From positions 1-10,475 of the forward strand of contig JAHEKL010000078.1 of NCBI GenBank assembly GCA_024638345.1: DNA of 10,475 nt, in the 5' to 3' direction. Both the position numbers and the translations under genes were made by a program. This document shows, in pieces, positions 6,687-10,475 of this stretch (position 1 is its first letter; every line of letters begins with the position of its first letter). A model generated the notes under the pieces. It was given only the letters and a program-made list of their open reading frames with translations, was not told the DNA's origin and made no database searches. The stretch is from Gammaproteobacteria bacterium (lineage in GTDB: Bacteria > Gemmatimonadota > Gemmatimonadetes > Longimicrobiales > Gaopeijiaceae).

Positions 6687-9260
6687 CTAGATCGCTTCGC
6701 CCGCGCTTCGCATCAGGAACGTCGGGCTCTTCGTGATTCCCAGTATAATCGAGGACCAACGGTATCCGTCGTCCTCACCCCCTCGCACTATGCTGCGCAC
6801 CGTTGGCTGGTCGAAGTATCCGAGCGGCCGCCCGATCGCGTAGGACATGAGCTTCTCGGTCAATGTGCGCACAAACTGCTCGTCGTACTCGAGCAGCAGA
6901 TCCCGCAGAGACGCGATGCCGTCGAGCTCGACCCCGCTCGGCCAGGTTCCTCGGTTGTCCACCGGACTGCCCGTAGGGTCTCGGTCGCGCCAGGCGCCCG
7001 TGGCGTCGAAGTTCTCCAGAGCGAACCCGAGCGGATCGAGGACGGAGTGACAACTCGCGCAGAGCGGATCCTGACGGTGCTGCTCGAGCCGGTCGCGGAT
7101 CGTCATGGAGAGCGCTTCCATCCCCTGGTCCAAACTCGTGTCGACGTTGGCGGGGGGTGGGGGTGGATCCGCGCCCAGGATGTTGTCCAACAGCCATTTG
7201 CCTCGCAGCACCGGTGAGGTCCGGTCCGGGTACGCCGTGATCGCCATGAGCCCGCCGTGACCGAGCAGGCCGCCTCGCTGCTCCGGGTTCGGGAGCATGA
7301 CCTTTCTCGGTCGACTCCCGTAGACACCGGGAATCCCGTAAAACCGGGCGAGCCGCTCGTTCGCGTACGTGTAGTCGGCCTCCAGGAGATCCAGGATGCT
7401 CCGGTCTTCCCGGATGGCCTCCGAGATGAACAGCTCGGTCTCCTGCCGGAATGCATCGATCAGGCTGTCATCGAAGTCCGGATAGAGGTCGGGGTCGGCG
7501 AGCTTCTCTGGGAGGAGCCGAAGGTTGAGCCACTGAGAAGCGAAGCCCTTCACGAGCGCGGAGCGCGCTCGCTCGTCGGCCAGCATTCGGCGAACCTGAG
7601 TCTCGTAGACGTCGGGGTCGGTCAGTCGGCCGGCCTCCGCGACCTCGAGGAGCTCCTCGTCCGGAATGCTGCTCCAGAGGAAGAATGAAAGGCGCGAGGC
7701 CAGCTCCACGTCGCTCAACTCGTAGACGCCGCCGGGTCCAGCCCCTTCCGGCTGACGGTAGATCCTGAAGAGGAACTCGGGATCGACTACCAGACGCTCC
7801 AGGGCCATCTGGATCCCAGCGTCGAAGCTTCCGCCCTCGGCGCGCCCCTCCTCGAAGAATTCGAGTAGGACCTGCACGTCCACATCCCCGACCGGACGCC
7901 GATAGGCGCGCCGAGCCATTCTGGAGACGATTTCGCGTGCGCACTCGAGCTCTGTCGACCCGGGCTCGGGCGTGCAGGAGAAGATCTCGCGTCGGCTGGG
8001 GGTGTCGGTCGCCAGTCCCGTAATCTCGTAGGGGCCGCCGATCTGAACCGAGTGGACGCTGGCGTGGTCCATGTAGATCTGGTCGTTCGTGAGCACGCGC
8101 CCCCGCTGCTGCGGCTGTGGAAGCCCCTCCGGCTCGAACTGCTCTCGGGGGAAGGTCACACCGACCACGTGCGGACCCGCCTCGACGTGCAGACGCAGCT
8201 CCAGATGCGCGTCCCCCGTCATCTGCATGTACTCCTCCCACTCCGGCGCCCCGAAGGACCCCGGCTCACCGGATCCGGCATAACTCGCCGCGGCGGGTCG
8301 ATAGTCGAGCGCCCCCCCGCCGACCGTGAACCGCTCGAGCAGCGCACCGTCCATCCTCAGGTCGACCTCCTGCGGCCAGCCCATTCCCATGAGGTAGTCC
8401 TGGTACTGCCGTCGAAGACGGATCTTGATCAGATACTCCCCGTCGGCCGGGAAGATGTGTCGGGCCGCGATGCCGCCTCTCGAGCCGAAGGGCAGCTCGT
8501 CGTCCTGTCTTTGATCCTGGATGATGTGCAGCGGAACCTCGAACGTCTCCACCCCGGGAGCCGCGGGTGGAAGCCCGACGGCGAGACGCGTGACCTGGCG
8601 CGCCACCGACATGTAGCGCTCCATGTGCGCGGTAGTGATGGAGAGCGCGTCCGCGAAGTTGTCGAAGCTGCCGTCCGCGGTCTCGTCACCCGGCAATAGA
8701 GAGGTGACGTCGACATCCAGACCGAGCAGATCGTTGATCGCGTTGTTGTACTCGAGGCGGTTGAGCCGATGGACCGGGTTCGTCGTTCCAGGGTTGGGCG
8801 GGGCGCTCGCCGCCACCAGGTCCAACTCCGTTTCGAGCCATCCGGCGACCAGATCGTAGGCCTCGGGGGCTGGGCGGGGGACGTCGCCTGGCGGCATCGT
8901 CCCCGTGCGCAGCTTCCGGATGACCGCCTCCCACTGCTCCGCGGCGGGCCCGGGGTTCTCCACATCCAGGATGTCGAGCGCTAGGCCTCCGGTCAGGAGG
9001 GTCTGGTTGTGGCAGACGACGCAGTAGGCGTCCAGGATCTCACGGACTTCTTCCGGATTCGCGGGTGCCGACGCGTCGTAGCTCGGCACCGATGCGAGGG
9101 CCACGGGCATGCTCGAGTGGGGGAGGGGTGCGACGGAGGTCTGCGCACCGATCACCGCCATCGCCACAGCTCCGCCCAGGAAGAGCGCCGCGACCGACGC
9201 ATGCCCGGCCCTGGATTGCCGACTCGCCGACCTCTGCTCTACCGCTTTCGTGAGACGCAT
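6687..9260 (-). CDS. Large exported di-haem DUF1587/DUF1595/DUF1592/DUF1588/DUF1585 protein (planctomycete-type cytochrome)
   Basis: The 857-residue protein has a basic N-terminus and a hydrophobic export signal at about 22-40. Domains in order: an N-terminal haem c domain with CVVCH (C80-C83-H84) and TMPPG (M122) as likely distal ligand; DUF1587 around 163-226 (VHRLNRLEYNNAINDLLG); a beta-rich insert about 240-410 resembling a carbohydrate-binding module; DUF1595 about 438-500 (RRAYRRPV); DUF1592 about 513-640; DUF1588 about 657-757 with a second haem motif CASCH (C734-C737-H738) followed by LDPLGFALENFD; and DUF1585 about 780-850. The architecture is complete. The family was first described as abundant secreted cytochromes in planctomycetes; its function is still undefined. 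The beta insert suggests binding to a glycan or surface. The ATG at 9260 has AGGGG about eleven bases upstream, longer than usual, but no better start exists. It follows the zinc-ribbon gene by 40 bases and precedes DUF1552 by 35. Confidence 0.92.
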   Translation of the reverse strand: MRLTKAVEQRSASRQSRAGHASVAALFLGGAVAMAVIGAQTSVAPLPHSSMPVALASVPSYDASAPANPEEVREILDAYCVVCHNQTLLTGGLALDILDVENPGPAAEQWEAVIRKLRTGTMPPGDVPRPAPEAYDLVAGWLETELDLVAASAPPNPGTTNPVHRLNRLEYNNAINDLLGLDVDVTSLLPGDETADGSFDNFADALSITTAHMERYMSVARQVTRLAVGLPPAAPGVETFEVPLHIIQDQRQDDELPFGSRGGIAARHIFPADGEYLIKIRLRRQYQDYLMGMGWPQEVDLRMDGALLERFTVGGGALDYRPAAASYAGSGEPGSFGAPEWEEYMQMTGDAHLELRLHVEAGPHVVGVTFPREQFEPEGLPQPQQRGRVLTNDQIYMDHASVHSVQIGGPYEITGLATDTPSRREIFSCTPEPGSTELECAREIVSRMARRAYRRPVGDVDVQVLLEFFEEGRAEGGSFDAGIQMALERLVVDPEFLFRIYRQPEGAGPGGVYELSDVELASRLSFFLWSSIPDEELLEVAEAGRLTDPDVYETQVRRMLADERARSALVKGFASQWLNLRLLPEKLADPDLYPDFDDSLIDAFRQETELFISEAIREDRSILDLLEADYTYANERLARFYGIPGVYGSRPRKVMLPNPEQRGGLLGHGGLMAITAYPDRTSPVLRGKWLLDNILGADPPPPPANVDTSLDQGMEALSMTIRDRLEQHRQDPLCASCHSVLDPLGFALENFDATGAWRDRDPTGSPVDNRGTWPSGVELDGIASLRDLLLEYDEQFVRTLTEKLMSYAIGRPLGYFDQPTVRSIVRGGEDDGYRWSSIILGITKSPTFLMRSAGEAI

Positions 9261-9300
9261 TCGGATGTGTCCCCTGGCCCCGACCGAACGGACCGAGCCC

Positions 9301-9561
9301 TCAATCCTCGTGATCCTTCGCGTGTGTCTCGATTCGCTTCACCTCTTCGTGCGCGTGATCCTTTCTGAGTGCCCGATTCCTCGCGCGGATGTCGCGTTTT
9401 GCGCGACCCCGCGTCTGATCCGAACTGACCGTGGGGATCGACATCAGCTTTTCCACCCTCACGCTCCCACACGTCGGACACACAGGTGCGGCGGAGGACT
9501 TGAGCACCAGGTACTCGAACTCTTCGTCACAAGCCGCACACCGATACTCGAAGATTGGCAC
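9301..9561 (-). CDS. FmdB-family small zinc-ribbon protein
   Basis: The 86-residue cytoplasmic protein has the FmdB-type N-terminus MPIFEYRCAACDEEFEYLV. Two cysteine pairs, CAAC (C8, C11) and CPTC, should bind one zinc, and VEKLMS follows as in the family. The rest is a highly charged, probably disordered or helical tail (RGRAKRDIRARNRALRKD and onward). Family members are named after a putative regulator near formamidase/amidase genes, but the regulatory role is weakly supported, and DNA or protein binding is only possible. The GTG at 9561 is chosen because family proteins begin with MPxxEY and GGAGG is four bases upstream; a GTG at 9576 would add five residues. It is the first gene of the leftward operon, 40 bases before the large cytochrome, and may influence its expression. 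Confidence 0.9.
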   Translation of the reverse strand: MPIFEYRCAACDEEFEYLVLKSSAAPVCPTCGSVRVEKLMSIPTVSSDQTRGRAKRDIRARNRALRKDHAHEEVKRIETHAKDHED

Positions 9562-9565
9562 CGCG

Positions 9566-9570
9566 CCTCC
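9566..9570 (-). promoter_or_regulatory. Ribosome binding site for the zinc-ribbon gene
   Basis: GGAGG lies four bases before the GTG at 9561. The spacing is short but the sequence is strong, and it supports the start that gives the family's usual N-terminus. Confidence 0.5.
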
Positions 9571-9594
9571 GGCCACCTGGTTCCCAACTTAGAA

Positions 9595-9623
9595 AAAATA
9601 GCCTTCGAACGCCTGGGAGACAA
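9595..9623 (-). promoter_or_regulatory. Candidate sigma70-type promoter for the zinc ribbon-cytochrome-DUF1552-ankyrin operon
   Basis: On the minus strand TTGTCT (9618-9623, 4 of 6 to TTGACA) is followed after exactly 17 bases by TATTTT (9595-9600, 4 of 6 to TATAAT). The patch is strikingly AT-rich for this window. Transcription would start near 9588, giving a leader of about 27 bases before the GTG at 9561. The -35 overlaps the T-run of the upstream terminator. Confidence 0.5.
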
Positions 9624-9664
9624 AAAGAAGCGGACTCACCGGCGCAGTGCCCCGTTCGATCCGC
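9621..9664 (-). terminator. Candidate intrinsic terminator of the TonB-plug gene
   Basis: On the minus strand, GCGGA (9660-9664 side) pairs with TCCGC (9630-9634 side) and encloses an inner hairpin of CACTG with CGGTG (9637-9649, one G-T pair, three-base loop). The outer stem is followed directly by TTCTTTTTG (9621-9629). Position just after the stop codon at 9678 fits. The unpaired bases between the two stems make it less than ideal. Confidence 0.45.
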
Positions 9665-9677
9665 CTCGCCTGCCCGG

Positions 9678-10475
9678 TCAGCCCCCCACGAAAATGATCA
9701 GACCGCCGATTCCGACCGCGGTGAGCACCCGTCCCCAGGAGAACGCCCTGCCCTCGCCAGGCGCCGCGGCGCGACTCCAGACCATGATGACCCCGCAAGT
9801 CGTCGAGCCCGTGTACTGTATTGGAGCCTGCGACCCCTGGTACACCTCGATCCCCTCCACACCCGAGACCGGGAACATCTCGTCGAAGCGGACGGGATTG
9901 GACATGACGACTCCGTCGAGCACTACGAGAGGTCGGCAGCTCTGTCGGAGGAGGACCACGTCACCCCGACCGGAACGACCGGGAATCACACGGACCCCCG
10001 GGACGGTGCGGAACAGGTCCACCAACCGCGTGGGGGCCTGCTCTTCGATATCCTCGCGGGAGAAGAAGTATCCCCGTCCGATCGCCTCCCTCTCGTAGAA
10101 GCCCGCGCTCTCCAGTCTGGTCTCGCGTCTGGCAACGGCCACGATGGGCTCTAGCTGGAAGTCGACCTGCACGATCTCCACCCGGAGATCGACTACTCCC
10201 TCTTCGGACAGGACGAGAAGATGGGAGAGCGCGGCGAACGACGGCGAATCCACGCTCAGCTCATAGCCGTCCAAGGGTAGGACGTCCGTGCTGAACTCTC
10301 CCGTCGGGCCGGACGACCCGGACCAGAGCGCCTCCCCATTTGAGCCGGCGGGAACCAGCTCGATCTCCGCGTCTGGCACGGGCTCCCCGGTCGTTCGATC
10401 GACGATCACCCCGAAGATGCGGACGCCCTCATCCGGATCGACACCCGCATCCTGAGCAGTCAGCCCTGCGCCGCA
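9678..10475 (-). CDS. TonB-plug-like protein with carboxypeptidase-regulatory-like domain and no barrel (N-terminus outside window)
   Basis: The frame is open to the window end; 265 residues are visible, numbered here from the edge. The first ten (CGAGLTAQDA) look like the end of a signal peptide, so little is missing. Residues 18-100 form a carboxypeptidase-regulatory-like beta domain (RIFGVIVDRTTGEPVPDAEI). A TonB-receptor plug-like domain follows at about 128-235: YFFSREDIEEQ, LVDLFRTVPGVRV, PLVVLDGVVM, VEGIEVYQG and CGVIMVWSR. C180 and C227 may pair. Instead of a beta-barrel of several hundred residues, the chain ends after a short hydrophobic segment (LTAVGIGGLIIFVGG, 251-265). Such short plug proteins occur in Gemmatimonadota; a role in binding a receptor partner or as a periplasmic binding domain is inference. 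The GTG at 10409 is an internal codon, not the start, because similar domain sequence continues upstream. It is on the same strand as the zinc-ribbon operon but separated by a terminator-like structure. Confidence 0.82.
   Translation of the reverse strand, partial: CGAGLTAQDAGVDPDEGVRIFGVIVDRTTGEPVPDAEIELVPAGSNGEALWSGSSGPTGEFSTDVLPLDGYELSVDSPSFAALSHLLVLSEEGVVDLRVEIVQVDFQLEPIVAVARRETRLESAGFYEREAIGRGYFFSREDIEEQAPTRLVDLFRTVPGVRVIPGRSGRGDVVLLRQSCRPLVVLDGVVMSNPVRFDEMFPVSGVEGIEVYQGSQAPIQYTGSTTCGVIMVWSRAAAPGEGRAFSWGRVLTAVGIGGLIIFVGG

Noticed and set aside
6652..6759. N-terminal extension of the DUF1552 protein
   Set aside because: It would overlap the end of the preceding gene, place 36 charged residues before the twin-arginine signal, and lacks a ribosome site; the ATG at 6651 has a strong one.
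7150..7167. G-rich run resembling a G-quadruplex
   Set aside because: It is the reverse complement of the proline run in the DPPPPPPANV segment, a normal feature of DUF1588-type proteins, and it does not have four separated G-runs.
1..10475. Mobile element, CRISPR array, phage or defence genes
   Set aside because: I saw no spaced direct repeats, terminal inverted repeats, transposase or integrase motifs, or nuclease/helicase genes; all coding capacity is explained by the listed genes.

Overview
The window is about two-thirds G+C and gene-dense. It looks like chromosome from a Gram-negative bacterium with a large exported proteome. The gene families point to Gemmatimonadota, or less likely Acidobacteriota or a related group. 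The evidence is a short TonB-plug protein with a carboxypeptidase-regulatory-like domain, a DUF1552 plus multi-domain DUF1592-type cytochrome pair, and a c-type cytochrome fused to a copper monooxygenase-like domain. This placement is an inference from gene families; no rRNA or other taxonomic marker is present.

Layout, left to right. (1) 1-615, minus strand: the N-terminal 205 residues of an exported ComEC/Rec2-like metallo-beta-lactamase-fold hydrolase, cut by the window edge. (2) 616-876: a divergent intergenic region with one candidate promoter for the rightward genes. (3) 877-3180, plus strand: a two-gene unit, with a secreted haem c/copper type II monooxygenase-like fusion followed after 30 bases by an exported beta-rich protein of unknown function. 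(4) 3207-3782, minus strand: an exported cupin convergent with that unit, with its own good candidate promoter. (5) 3925-9561, minus strand: a compact apparent operon transcribed in the order FmdB-type zinc ribbon, large DUF1587/1595/1592/1588/1585 cytochrome, Tat-type DUF1552 protein, exported ankyrin-repeat protein, with gaps of about 30-40 bases. A promoter sits just before it and a weak hairpin just after. (6) 9678-10475, minus strand: a TonB-plug-like protein whose 5' end lies outside the window. It appears to end at an intrinsic terminator that abuts the operon promoter.

Every gene except the zinc ribbon encodes a protein with an export signal, or in the case of the plug protein the apparent end of one. 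The common theme is envelope redox chemistry: three haem c attachment motifs in two proteins, one complete set of copper-ligand motifs, and two other likely metalloenzymes or metal-binding folds. A joint pathway is only a hypothesis. I see no tRNA, rRNA, CRISPR array, insertion sequence, integrase or defence genes. The most interesting items are the haem-copper fusion with its unknown partner, the exported ankyrin protein with three similarly placed inserts in the DUF1552 operon, and the barrel-less TonB plug protein.
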